This document shows, piece by piece, positions 49,331 to 59,809 of a stretch of DNA of 64,000 bases (positions are counted from its first letter, which is position 1; every line of letters starts with the position of its first letter). Both the position numbers and the translations under genes were made by a program. The notes beneath the pieces are model-generated. The model was not told where the DNA came from. It made no database searches and saw only the letters and a list, made by a program, of their open reading frames with translations. Source of the stretch: Sipunculus nudus (Eukaryota; Annelida; Sipuncula; Golfingiida; Sipunculidae); the NCBI GenBank assembly GCA_026874595.1, contig CM049306.1, forward strand, positions 18,593,019-18,657,018, read 5' to 3'.

Positions 49331-50293
49331 CTGCATCCAACTCCTCACGTGTAGATTTTGGGTATATAATCATTCCCATTGCTGGGTCATAGCACAAAAT
49401 AAATATTGATAAAAGATCATTTCGTGTTTATGGTTATAGAACCTTCGTTGTGGATTATTTTACCAATCAACTGACAAGTCTGTGTAGATTTTGTTTATAT
49501 TAATGAAACAATGGTCATTTACATTTACAGACAAAAAAAAGAAACGGTAACCATGTGGTACTGTTAAGACAATATGAACCAACCTTGCTTGTCTGAAAAG
49601 CTCTTTGGTTAAATATGAACCCCCCCCCCCCCCCCCCCCATATGAACCCAACAGTCAATTTATCACAAATTCAAGACCAGAGAATCAGTTTAAACAATAC
49701 ACATGTTAAATGCAAATAAATCACGAAATATGTCGAAATATACATAAATATAGTCTAAATACAGTGAGAGGGAGAGCAGATTGTCCAAACGTTTATGTAT
49801 GGCCAGAGGAAACGCAGTGCACACAATCCTTTTAAGACAAATCACCATAACCAAGTGTTCTAATAAATTGACTTTTCCAATATATCATCGTTGAGAAGGA
49901 TGTCCCGGGGATCTTGTAACCAGGTTGAGGCGCGGGCCACATGGTGACAGATTGGGTAGTTGTGAGGTTATAAAATACGTTTTGAAGAAGGAATTAAGGT
50001 AATGGATCGTCAATGGCAACAGGTAAATAATGCTTAAGTGCACTTTATCAAGTTCCAGTAAAGCAGTGGACCGTTCATTATATGTTGAATCGGCTCGGCA
50101 AACGCGTGGTCATACCGCCTATATAACATAAAAAACTGCTTTATTTTACACACACAGATATATATAATAAATATAAATATATAATTAACTTATTTGGTGA
50201 TATTTCTTACTTAAAACGCAGTACACATTACCAGCATGTCATGGTATATCATACAGCCTCTATAACATAAAAAAACTGCTTTTTCACACACAC

Positions 50294-50297
<4 letters not shown>
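49331..50297. other. Intergenic stretch, C run at 49620-49639
   Basis: Unique AT-rich sequence. An imperfect duplication, CCGCCTATATAACATAAAAA at 50117 and AGCCTCTATAACATAAAAAA at 50255, is followed in both cases by CTGCTTT, (CA)n and TA-rich sequence (offset about 138 bp). No gene is seen. Confidence 0.45.

Positions 50298-50325
<28 letters not shown>
50298..50325. repeat. (TA)n microsatellite
   Basis: Short TA run after a CACACA tract. Confidence 0.94.
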
Positions 50326-50328
<3 letters not shown>

Positions 50329-50799
50329 CATAGTTTGTCTAGACAACGACCACATTCTGCCGTGTACAGTTAATGATGCTGTGCATCTATTACTTTTGAT
50401 TAATAAAGTTATTCTTATTCTGGAACTTTAACTGTACTTTATTTTTTATAATATTTACTTTGTCAGATGTAATATTCAGAATTACTTATTACCTGTAGAA
50501 GCCGTTGGTAAGATTAAGAGAAGCGTACATTGTAGCACCTGGGTTGTGTTTAAAATTACGTATGGGCCGCCGTTTGATTAGGGCACATCCGGACCTACTA
50601 GCAAACAATGAATACACATGTCATGATAATAAATCCTATTAAAGTAAATAAACAAGTTAAACGGTTACATATGTAAGATAACAATACAGGTATTGACCTC
50701 AAAAAATGCCCAGGGGGGCCGCAGGGGGCCATGCCTCCCCCCCCCCCCCCCGGTCCCATCCAGTGCTCGACGTCCTTTCGGGATTTCACTTGGTCTAAT

Positions 50800-50804
<5 letters not shown>

Positions 50805-50847
<43 letters not shown>
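50805..50847. repeat. (TA)n microsatellite
   Basis: TA run followed within 20 bases by GCGGATCCAGAGGGGG, a hAT-like terminal motif. A GGGGGCCATGCC / C-run block precedes it at 50712-50752. Confidence 0.96.
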
Positions 50848-50852
<5 letters not shown>

Positions 50853-51049
50853 CAATAAATTGCGGATCCAGAGGGGGCGACCTCGACGCGGCCCCCGTTG
50901 GGCAGCAATATCTCTCATGTTATCTAATTTCCAAATTTTCGTGATTAATTTTCATTTTTCATATTTCAAATTAGCAATTAGATTGTATTTTAGTTATATG
51001 GAGTCTATTACTTTCAAATTCATTAGTTGATGATGAGTATATACATGAA

Positions 51050-51700
51050 CAGTGGCAGAACAACGCAGAGCACCAAGACCTGGTCGGGATTTACCGTGAA
51101 TAATCTCACGGCTCTTCTGGTGATACCGATACTCGAACTCGCGATCTCTTAGGAGTCCTCTTTGCTGTCGAGTTCCCGGACCCGTAAAATTTTACGGTTT
51201 AAAGTTTAAGGTAAAACTGCAACATATCAGTTATTTTACTCCTTTAGATTTAAAAGATATCATTTTGCAAGTTATAAACGAAAATGCGCCTTTGCGGAAC
51301 TGACTTTAACATGTTGAAAAACGATAGAAATTTTATGTCCTAATTTTGAAGAAACATAAATATTAAATATTGAACCTCTCTACAGTCTGACTACTTAACA
51401 CAAAGACATAAGAGATCAGTTTATCAGGAACAGAAAATCCTTATATTTTCTGTGAACATTGCCTCAAAATGTCCTTCTTGTATTGCATATTCAAAAAAAT
51501 TTCCAATATGGGAGGGGATACCCTTTCCATAACCTCACCATGTACCTGTGATTAACTTTAACAATGGTACATAATTGAAAATTAAAAAATTATGTATTTT
51601 CATACACTAAAAATATATCACGTATAGTACTACTTATAGTAATGTTAGTTCTATAGTACCCCCCCCCCCCCCGGTTCTCGAATTTTTGGATCCGTCACTG
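51050..51700 (-). mobile_element. hAT-like non-autonomous element, inverted copy
   Basis: It starts CAGTGGCAGAAC and ends GGATCCGTCACTG. The interior matches the reverse complement of 32104-32884, including CTCTTAGGAGTCC, AAATATTAAATATTGAACC and a matching C run (51660-51672) near the right end. There is no convincing flanking duplication and no coding frame. Confidence 0.72.
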
Positions 51701-51793
51701 ATGACATTTTGGTAATGTGTATTGCGTTTGAAGTAAGATATATCACTAAAAAATTAATTGCCTCATTTATTTATCTTCTAATCTCAATAGCGT

Positions 51794-51797
<4 letters not shown>

Positions 51798-51855
<58 letters not shown>
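51798..51855. repeat. (TA)n microsatellite
   Basis: About 58 bp of uninterrupted TA. Confidence 0.97.
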
Positions 51856-51859
<4 letters not shown>

Positions 51860-53029
51860 TAAGGGAATAAAACTTCTACGTAGTTTCATAAGGGAAGATT
51901 GTCTGATGATTTGGTTCATTACGGTTCACATTTGAGTAATTGTTCTTGTATGGGTAATCTCTAATTCCATAAAAGTTACAGGTAAACTGGTACGTTTTTT
52001 GCTTTTGTTGAAGTATGACACATTATAGGTTACAGGAATATGCTCTGCTACCATACCATAGAGCACTCTAGTAGTTGTATATTGCATAAAAAGGTAAATA
52101 TATATAAATATATATATAAGATTAACAATTGTCATTGTATTTTTTAATTGTTTACCAATTAAATGCCCTGTAAAGGATCAAAATAATGAAACTCGCAACT
52201 TCAGTACACGTTTTTATGTTAAGAAACATTTTCCCGTGTATAAGTTGAACGTATAAACTGCAATGTAAAATGATCTTTATATTCACATTGTTTATTTTCT
52301 ATGTTTACGAATGACAAAGAGGGGGGGCTTCGATATTGGTATGTGTTAAACGAATGTATCGTACTGTACGTAAGGAGTTTGGTAACACAAATGGCCGAGT
52401 AAGAACATCCTTTAATGCATTAAGCTTACAATAATCGGAACTTTGACATCGGAAAAAAAAATCACGCTGTAGCGGGGGACGCTTAGCGGTCATGGACTGT
52501 GCTGCTGTGCCTGTTCACGGATGTTCTGACTTCTGTGTTGTTCCTGTGGGTGCTGTTGTTCTCTGGTCTTCTCATCACCTCCTCTTGCTTGTCCCCCTTG
52601 GCACGCTGGCGGCTGAAACAACTCTTTGGTTGGCTTGGTAGCATCTGCGTCTACGGTTCCGAGCAAAATTCTACGCATAGAGAGCGCCAAGGGAACAGAT
52701 CTAAGACCCTTCTAATAGGAGCGCTCAAGGGTCTTAATACATCTTCAGTCAGTCAGTATCATACACCACGGAAACATTTGAAAAGCCCAAGTTACACACA
52801 AATTTAGCTTTTAAATGGAATTAAACTAAGCTCACATGTATGTTTGACTTGTACACAAAGCGCGTGTATGTTATGTTTAATAACGGACTCAAAGAGAGGT
52901 TTTGTGTAAGTTGTAAGTAGTTCGTCACTTTGTTTAACCAGAGGTTAGCAATGACAACATAATAGCTTTTTAATATGGCACTGATAAGGGGATGTGGGCC
53001 TTGATACAAGTCATAATAGAATACCCGTT
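51856..53029. other. Intergenic stretch with a GC-balanced patch at 52480-52760
   Basis: The patch is open on both strands: 102 codons plus at 52499-52807 with a hydrophobic N-terminus, and 66 codons minus at 52490-52690 that is Gln/Glu-rich near the C-terminus. It contains a 10-bp inverted repeat (TAAGACCCTT at 52702-52711, AAGGGTCTTA at 52727-52736). I cannot assign a product, and either frame may be a shadow. Confidence 0.35.
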
Positions 53030-53276
53030 CTAAGGGTTGGAAGGAAATATTTGCTGTGTGGAAGTATTTGATTTCAGAGGCTTTAATGGTTGTGTTTATT
53101 TGCTAAATAATTAAGAAAAACGTTTGTTAAACAACATTTGTGGTAGTTACCTTGGCGGCGAGATCTATAGTTTGAAGCAGTTTCGGCTACCGCAGTTTCC
53201 CCTGTCATGATGGAAGGAGAGACATATTTATGGAGTAAAACAAGGCTCGCTATAAATAACTGCTGAATGAATACAT
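53030..53276. repeat. Paralogous segment, copy B, left part
   Basis: Matches 48650-48905 in order, diverged. It is interrupted at 53277 by a solo LTR and resumes at about 54033. Confidence 0.72.
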
Positions 53277-54032
53277 TGTTACGGAACCAAATATCAACAG
53301 ATCACGTAGTCGTGACGAAAATTAATTTTGTTACGGAGATAAATAAAAATCAGATTCTGTAACACTAGGCAGCATGAAATGTCCAGGGGAATGAATAAAG
53401 AAGTCAGTGTTTTTATTAACAAATAATTATAATTTATTCTTAAAACAACCGTAACATTACAATTCACTAAATCGATACAATTACACAGTATAATAAATAA
53501 AGTGTACAGTACCTGGATACCAGCACTGCCACAGCAGTGTCCACTGTCCTTTAAAGCGTATAATCCAGATGAACAGTTCACATAAATCTTCTCAGAGAAT
53601 AATAGTCCAATTCAATCACAAAATCAATCTGTTGTTATCCAAAAGTGAAGTTCTGGCAATAATTCCAAAGGCAAACTGAACACTATATATCCGTTACAAA
53701 TTTCGAAGAAGATCTATAACTGCTGCAATTATCGGAAAGGTCCACAATCAGACTCACACTCTTCCGTGTCCGCTGGAATATTTCTCTCTCTCCTCTGGGC
53801 TCTAAACACAGCTATTTATAACTTTTTCATCCGAAAATTCTAGAAATGGTAAACTCTATAGAACAATACACACGTTGCAGGAAACATCAAGAACAAAAAA
53901 CGCTGTGTCTCTACACGCCAGGGTTTACAGTAGGCCGGCCCGGCTCACGCGTCTCCTATGGCAACGGACAATGCTAGCGCTACACAGACACATGCAAAAC
54001 TCCTGCGCACAATAAAAGACACATCTGTAATA
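53277..54032 (-). mobile_element. Solo LTR, inverted copy of 35835-36590
   Basis: On the plus strand it begins TGTTACGGAACC, the reverse complement of the other LTR's end, and finishes near CTGTAATA where CTGTAACA is expected. Shared segments include TGTAACACTAGGCAGC, AATGAATAAAGAAGTCAGTG and TTAACAAATAATTATAATTT. The TATA box reads TATAAATAG on the minus strand (about 53812-53820). There is no clear target duplication. The outer terminus has decayed, so this copy looks older than the one at 35.8 kb. Confidence 0.8.
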
Positions 54033-54270
54033 AAAAGTGAGTATTATAGTAATATTAATGAACGTAATGTTTATTATTTTTCCCAACAGGATAACGTCAC
54101 TCTTTGTCTGATCTCGAGAAAATGACAGTTTGATAGGCAGATGAATTGCAAAAAAATACTGTTAGAGATGGCATCTGCTTATACTAAAATTGATCCGAAC
54201 CCTATAGCTCGCACTGCTTCCTCAACGTCTTCAGTTAAAATGGGTGGCAGGCTGCCGCTAACAAGAGGTC
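54033..54270. repeat. Paralogous segment, copy B, right part
   Basis: Resumes homology to 48905-49150: the TTATTATTTTTCCC segment, GATAACGTCAC, the AAAATGACAGTTTGA segment, and GGGTGGCAGGCTG at the end. Confidence 0.72.
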
Positions 54271-54450
54271 AACCCGGGATGTGATAAACAACATGGTCTG
54301 ATGATTCCGGTAAGTTGTTTTATCTCCCATTGATGGCGTTTTAGGCATAGGTGTGAAAACCTCGAACCATCCTTGCAAGGCAGGGGTAATGGACGACTTC
54401 CCCTGAAGTGGATGTCAAATAACTGAAAATGGTGCCGAATTGTCTTAAAA

Positions 54451-54676
54451 TTTAGTTTCAAATATCCCAAATTTAGTTTCAATTAAACGGGGAATTTAAT
54501 CAATAGGAAATAGGGAATATTTGGGACAATTGACTTGCAGTTAAATGATTTTGGTACCTATAGTTTAGTTTCAAATATCCAAAATTTAGTTTCAATTAAA
54601 CGGGGAATTTAATCAATAGGAAATAGGGAATATTTGGGACAATTGACTTGCAGTTAAATGATTTTGGTACCTATAT
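54451..54676. repeat. 113-bp tandem duplication
   Basis: TTTAGTTTCAAATATCC occurs at 54451 and 54564. The two 113-bp units are almost identical (one C-to-A change near the start) and end in TTTTGGTACCTATA. Confidence 0.95.
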
Positions 54677-54727
54677 AGTTGATCGCCCCTTTCACGGGAA
54701 TGTCCATTAAAATACACATATTTAAAT

Positions 54728-54884
54728 TGTTACGAAGTCATATTGTTGAGGGGGAAAATTCTGAGCAGATCCGAGAGTCGAACCAAGGTGGGTGGCGCAC
54801 AAGTCCGGCGAACCAACCGCTTCGCTAGCAAAGCAAACTTCCCTAGCGAGACAATTCGGTCCGCTTTTATGTCACCCCGTAACA
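54728..54884 (-). repeat. TRIM 3' LTR
   Basis: 157 bp. It shares the same termini and the A-box-like TAGCGAAGCGG, while its B-box region (minus: GGTTCGACTC) is diverged. Confidence 0.83.
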
Positions 54885-54988
54885 CACCCCCTCTTAAGAG
54901 CGTTCTGCTATCAGAACAAGTCTAGTTATCCCAGGAGTCACACTTTGGTGAGCTTATTTCCTGGGCCACAAAGTAAACCGTCACGTTA

Positions 54989-55000
54989 GACGAGCCCCCA
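54989..55000 (-). promoter_or_regulatory. tRNA-Pro primer-binding site
   Basis: Twelve bases complementary to the tRNA-Pro 3' end, next to the LTR. This independently confirms the site seen at 10906-10918. Confidence 0.82.
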
Positions 55001-55003
55001 TTT

Positions 55004-55159
55004 TGTAACGAAGACAAATTGTTGAGGGGAAAATCCTAGGCCGATCCTGGTTTCGAATCCAGGTAGGTGACGTACAAGTCCGGCGTCCCAACCGCTTCGC
55101 CAGCAAAGCAAGCTTCACTAGCGAGACAGTTCGGTCCGCTTTTATGTCACCCCGTAACA
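55004..55159 (-). repeat. TRIM 5' LTR with the best-preserved tRNA-like segment
   Basis: On the minus strand: TGTTACGGGGTGAC at the start, A box TGGCGAAGCGG followed by TTGGGACGCC, a T-arm-like hairpin CCTGGATTCGAAACCAGG, and TTACA at the end. Confidence 0.85.
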
Positions 55160-55194
55160 AAATATACATTAAAATCTATTGTGTCGAAGTCGAA

Positions 55195-56990
55195 GGAACA
55201 AAAGGCAGTTTCGTTACAGCGACTTTTAGCTGGCGCGGAGTTGGGCCACGCCATAAAATGTTGCAATACGGACTCTGGGGGCCAAACTATGAAGGGAACG
55301 GGCGAGACAAAATACGTATTTTTGCTTTCCGAAATCTCTGATTTTCATAAGCAGGTCGGTCAGTTGCGTATGTCTGTTTGTGTGTTTGTTTGTCCGTACT
55401 TTCCTGGCCACAAATTTGTAGTAGTCGATCTGAAATTTACATTTCAGATTTATTTGAGTTGATTGAAATCCAAAAGTCGTGGAAGCCTAATGTTTTTGGT
55501 TAGTCAAAGTCAAAGGTCAAGGTCATAAAAAAGTCAAAATTTTATTTTCGTCATAACTTCGTCATAATTGTCCTATCTACATAAACTATAGCTCATTTTG
55601 TTCCTCTAGGCTTTCACCATGCGATGGTGTAATCAAATATTATCTCCTATGTATCAGTGTGTCAGTATTGCTGTCTGTTTGTCAGTTGTCCTCAATTTCG
55701 TCTGCTTGCTGGTTCTTGTGCCTTACATATACCATTATACAGGCAACAGTTTGGCAGTCATCCTTTGGAAACTTGTGATCTTATGTCTTACACTAATATC
55801 TCAAAACTTCATTTTTGGAAAATAGCCGCTAGGGGACGCTGCATTCATAACACTGCAACATATTGTTTTTAGCCATATCTCTAAAACTAAAAACCTTAGC
55901 TACATAAAATATAGCTTAATATGTTCCTCTATGTTTTCCTCAAAGGATGGACTAGTTATCTGACATCTCGGATGTGTCAGTGGGTCAGTATGTCTATCTG
56001 TTTTTCGGTTGCTCTCAATTTGGCTCGTTTGCTGGTTCTTGTGTCTTACATATACCATTCTACAGGCCACAGTTTTGCAAGAATCCTTTGGAAACTGGTA
56101 CATCTTATTTCTTATACTAATTTCGGGGTTTTCGTTTTCGGAAAATAGCCGCTAGGGGCGCTGCATTCAAAACACTGCAACATATCTTTTTTTTTTGTCC
56201 ATATCTCTTAAATTGTAAATCTAAGCTACAAAAAATATAGCTCAATATGTTCATCTATTCTTTCCCAGTTGATGATCTAATCCATTGTCATCTCAGATCT
56301 CTCAGTATGTCAATATGTCCGTCATTTTGTAAGTTGTCGTCAAATTCGTCTCCCTCCTTGTTCTTTGTGGTATATATGGATTTCCCCAGGCCAGCTTTTT
56401 TAAACAATCACTCTGAATGCTAAACTGTTGATATAACACCTAAAGTGTTAAGGTCAAGGTCATTAAAGACTACAAAATATTTTTTTCTTCATATCTTCAT
56501 CAAAATTTAACGATGCTACATAAAATGTAGTTAAATTTACTCGCCATTCAATGGCCATTCTTTTGATATGTAATTGTCTAAATCTGCTGTTACCATGATT
56601 ATGTATTTTTTGGGGGGAAAATTCATGATATCCCAACAAATGGTGTCATTTTTCCAACCTTGTCACTTTTAAAGGTAGATTGGTCTTCAGGTACCATTAG
56701 ATTTACTGTACTTTATACCAAATCTCGGGAAATCTCGTACCGTTTCTCGTCAAATGAGATACAAGATTTCACTTTTCACAAATATCAAGCAATCGCTATG
56801 AAAGTTATACAGTTGATAGAAAAACGATACTCATGCAAGTCTTTTGTTTTAAGTGGCGATAGGTCAAAGGTCAAGGGCAAGGTCACACAAAAAAATATTA
56901 TTTTGCTCATATCGTTGTGCAAAGTTGTCCTGTCAACACAAACTATAGCATATTTTAAAAGTCTTTGCATTCTCCGTTATGTCCGTCTGT
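55195..56990 (+). repeat. Dispersed composite repeat with ~323-bp internal units
   Basis: The head contains TTGCGTATGTCTGTTTG plus GTCCGT-like tracts. Internal units repeat with a 323-bp offset: GCCGCTAGGGG at 55825 and 56148, each preceded by CTTTGGAAACT and followed by CACTGCAACATAT. A GGTCAAGGTCA-type block recurs at 55515, 56445 and 56871. The segment from 55540 onward is the inverted partner of 17556-18430. Frames inside (up to 163 codons at 56660-57151) follow the repeat and are not called as genes. Confidence 0.85.
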
Positions 56991-57030
56991 CCTATTTCAA
57001 TTTTCGGCAAGCACTCGACCTATGGTCGTC

Positions 57031-57052
57031 TATTTTTTTTTTTTTTTTTTTT
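57031..57052. repeat. Poly-T run
   Basis: About 22 T at the end of the composite repeat. It could be a retroposed tail on the opposite strand. Confidence 0.85.
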
Positions 57053-59809
57053 GCAGCTGACAGGAAGGATACATATATGTGCGACATTTCTAGGAATGGT
57101 TCAGATGAACCACACAAAAATCAATCCACTTTAGCTTATGTAAAACCTTAGTAATGGAATTTTTTAATTGTTAATACACATGAATTATGTGAAGGAAATC
57201 AGGCTACAGTACAAATTAACAACTGTATTACCAAAGTGTAAGTGCTCCTTCACACGCCCCCCCCCCCCCCCAAGCCCAATAAAAATCTCGAAAATTAGGA
57301 GCAGTGATTCTGTAGAATATTTATTTCTTGGCGTGGCCTTAGCTCATGTTTACAAAGGAAAATAGCTGCTAAACCGTTGCTGCTTAAAAACCACGCAAGA
57401 TTAACGTAATACCATTTACCTGCTCTTATTCTATGAGGCGTATTCGACCGGTTTATTTTGTGTAGCACATTCTCCGCCATTCTATACATTTTATATTCGG
57501 CTGGTAGGCTGTGTTACACGATCTCCCCGAGCCTGTAGAACAAACGTTCGAAATAAATCCGCGTTCAATAAATATAATTGGTCACGTAATCGGTACTTTA
57601 GTGTCTGTCATACAAGCGAGATTCCGCTTATGGTCACCGGCAGCGAATTTTACCAGAGTTTTATACCACTAGTTCATTTCTTAGTTCTACTTCTTGGCTA
57701 CTGTCGAGGTGGGCGGAGCTGAATTAACTCCTCGAAATAGGTCCAGTCTAATACAGCAAAAATATCGATGTTTTATCAGTAACCCGGCGTCGATGATCGA
57801 TATTTGAACTTCTCCCGAAAACCAGCAAATACCCTACACTCCCTGACAAGTCTCTGTACACTTCTAGAAATTGGGTGATTGTTATGCACGGATAAACTCT
57901 AAAATAACGGATGACTCTGTGAAGTTTTTGCTTAGACAACGTAAAACCTCGGCCATAATTCTAATAAACCTTAAACTATTTCTGCAGGGGAAAAAGTGTC
58001 ATCACCAAGGGGTGATCACATTTGAGCTCTGCCGACTAAAATAAAGGCGGCCCCTGAATCGTTATAATCCTTGCCTTACCTGACAATATTCATCAGAATT
58101 CTTAGAGAATATTCTTTGGTGATACAGGTTACTTTCAAAATTTAATAAAACAATTACAATATCTTATTGAAGTTACATTATCCCGCTAGCAAATTTAATT
58201 AAAATCAATCTTTAACTTTCTTGGTGAATTTGCTTACTCCTGGTGATTCATTTTAATTATTGTTTTATCTACAACACCACAAACAGAACCAACCCTGTTA
58301 CACAATTATTTAGACAGCTGCAATAACCCCACCTCCAACGAATAGTTTGTTTTGAAAACAATCCTGTGTAATAATCAACCCAGTGTGTATTTGGTAACGC
58401 CTGTATTGTGTTTTACATTCTGTATATTAGTCAGGGGATGGGGGCACATGCGGTTATGCTTGTAATTAGTTAATATACATATAAAAATAAAAAGAAACCA
58501 TATGGTACATGGTAAGAAATGGTAGTTTTAAATGAAAGATATCAATTTTTTTTTCTAATGTATTAATTTCATTGAACAGGAAAAAAAACACCGGTTTTGC
58601 TTCTATTAATAATAAATTATATTACTTACACTTGCATATAACATGCAATCAAAATATACACATGGTAGACTTGTAGATTTAGAGTTTTGTCCAACTGCCC
58701 GATTTTGCCATTTCAATATATCTATATATGTATTATGTAAAATCACTTTGATTCAGAGCCGGAAGTACCCACAAAATCTGAAATTTGAGCAAATTACGCC
58801 ATCTATATTTGTTAAAGGTGCCATTCTGATTGCGCGCGACATGCATTATTGGATTGTTTAAATGTATTGTTTAGAATCCTAAGCCATTATACCGCTGTGG
58901 TATACACCTGTCAAATAAATCAAAAAATGAATTTCGCAGAAATGTCTTTGACACATTTTTTTAGCCAAAATAGTCTAAATTTCAGCTAATTTTTAGTTAG
59001 GCCTCCGTAGATGCACTATGGATTTCTTCCAAACTTTACCTTCTGACTGAAGATGTGTTTAGTCTTATCGAGCGGTTACAGGTTGCTGCAGTCTGGGACT
59101 TCAGCCCTGTGGGCTCCTTAAGCGTAATTTTGATAGAGCCGATAGACGAGATACCACACAAGCTAAGCAGCAAAGAGGACGTCGTCATTTTTCCCTACTG
59201 GTGACCGGAGAAAGCTACAGCATATACAGTCTCAAAGTCCAGGGCAGGACACAAGACCGGCACCGATCTTAGCGACAAGTACCCAGCCAATCCAGAGAGC
59301 AGAACTCGTGCGAACGTTAAAGCGAGCGATCAGTGTTTTCTTCATCAGTCAACATTTACGATATTTCGCAAGAATAGGTAACTTCGTCATTTTGGTTGCC
59401 ATAAATACACTTATCATGAGGGATTGAATGTTTTCATAACTTTGATAGCCTTAGAAATGTATTCATCCGGAAACCTGTGCCGGATTTATCTATGGGTTTA
59501 GTCTGCTGTTACCCAGGGTTAATAGGGGAGGGGAGCTTGCTGCTGCTTGAAGAGCAGAATAAATGTTACCCTTAAATTCATTTCACTTATAACGATAAAA
59601 AATGGAACGTGCCTGACGCCAAATAAATGTGTAAACACAAACCCAAAATGCAGGAATACTTTGTTGGAAGCGATGAACGCACGCGCATGGGGGTTCCAAT
59701 ATGTATTCACGGTTGCTTACATTAGCAACAGCAGCCTGTCGCTGTACACACCTGAATCGAACAGTGCTTCGCTTGATACATAGCCTAGGACGTTTTTTTT
59801 TTTTTAGCT
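57053..59809. other. Intergenic stretch, GC-balanced patch 58990-59377
   Basis: The patch ends with AATAG followed by GTAACT at 59378, which could be a 5' splice donor after a non-coding first exon. There is no other evidence. A C run lies at 57258-57271. No coding exon is recognised. Confidence 0.4.

Larger units (their letters stand above)
54728..55159 (-). mobile_element. TRIM-like miniature LTR retrotransposon, complete two-LTR copy
   Basis: On the minus strand: 5' LTR 55004-55159 (156 bp), internal 54885-55003 (119 bp), 3' LTR 54728-54884 (157 bp). A perfect 4-bp target duplication AAAT flanks it (54724-54727 and 55160-55163). The primer-binding site TGGGGGCTCGTC (54989-55000, minus strand) lies three bases from the 5' LTR. 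A polypurine tract (TTAAGAGGGGG read on minus) abuts the 3' LTR. Both LTRs carry tRNA-like sequence; in the 5' LTR the A box is the canonical TGGCGAAGCGG and the T-arm-like CCTGG/CCAGG stem is intact. No protein is encoded. Confidence 0.93.

Noticed and set aside
56660-57151. 163-codon plus-strand frame
   Set aside because: It lies in the composite repeat shared with 17.6-18.4 kb, where the frame is not conserved, and it ends in a poly-T-encoded Phe run.
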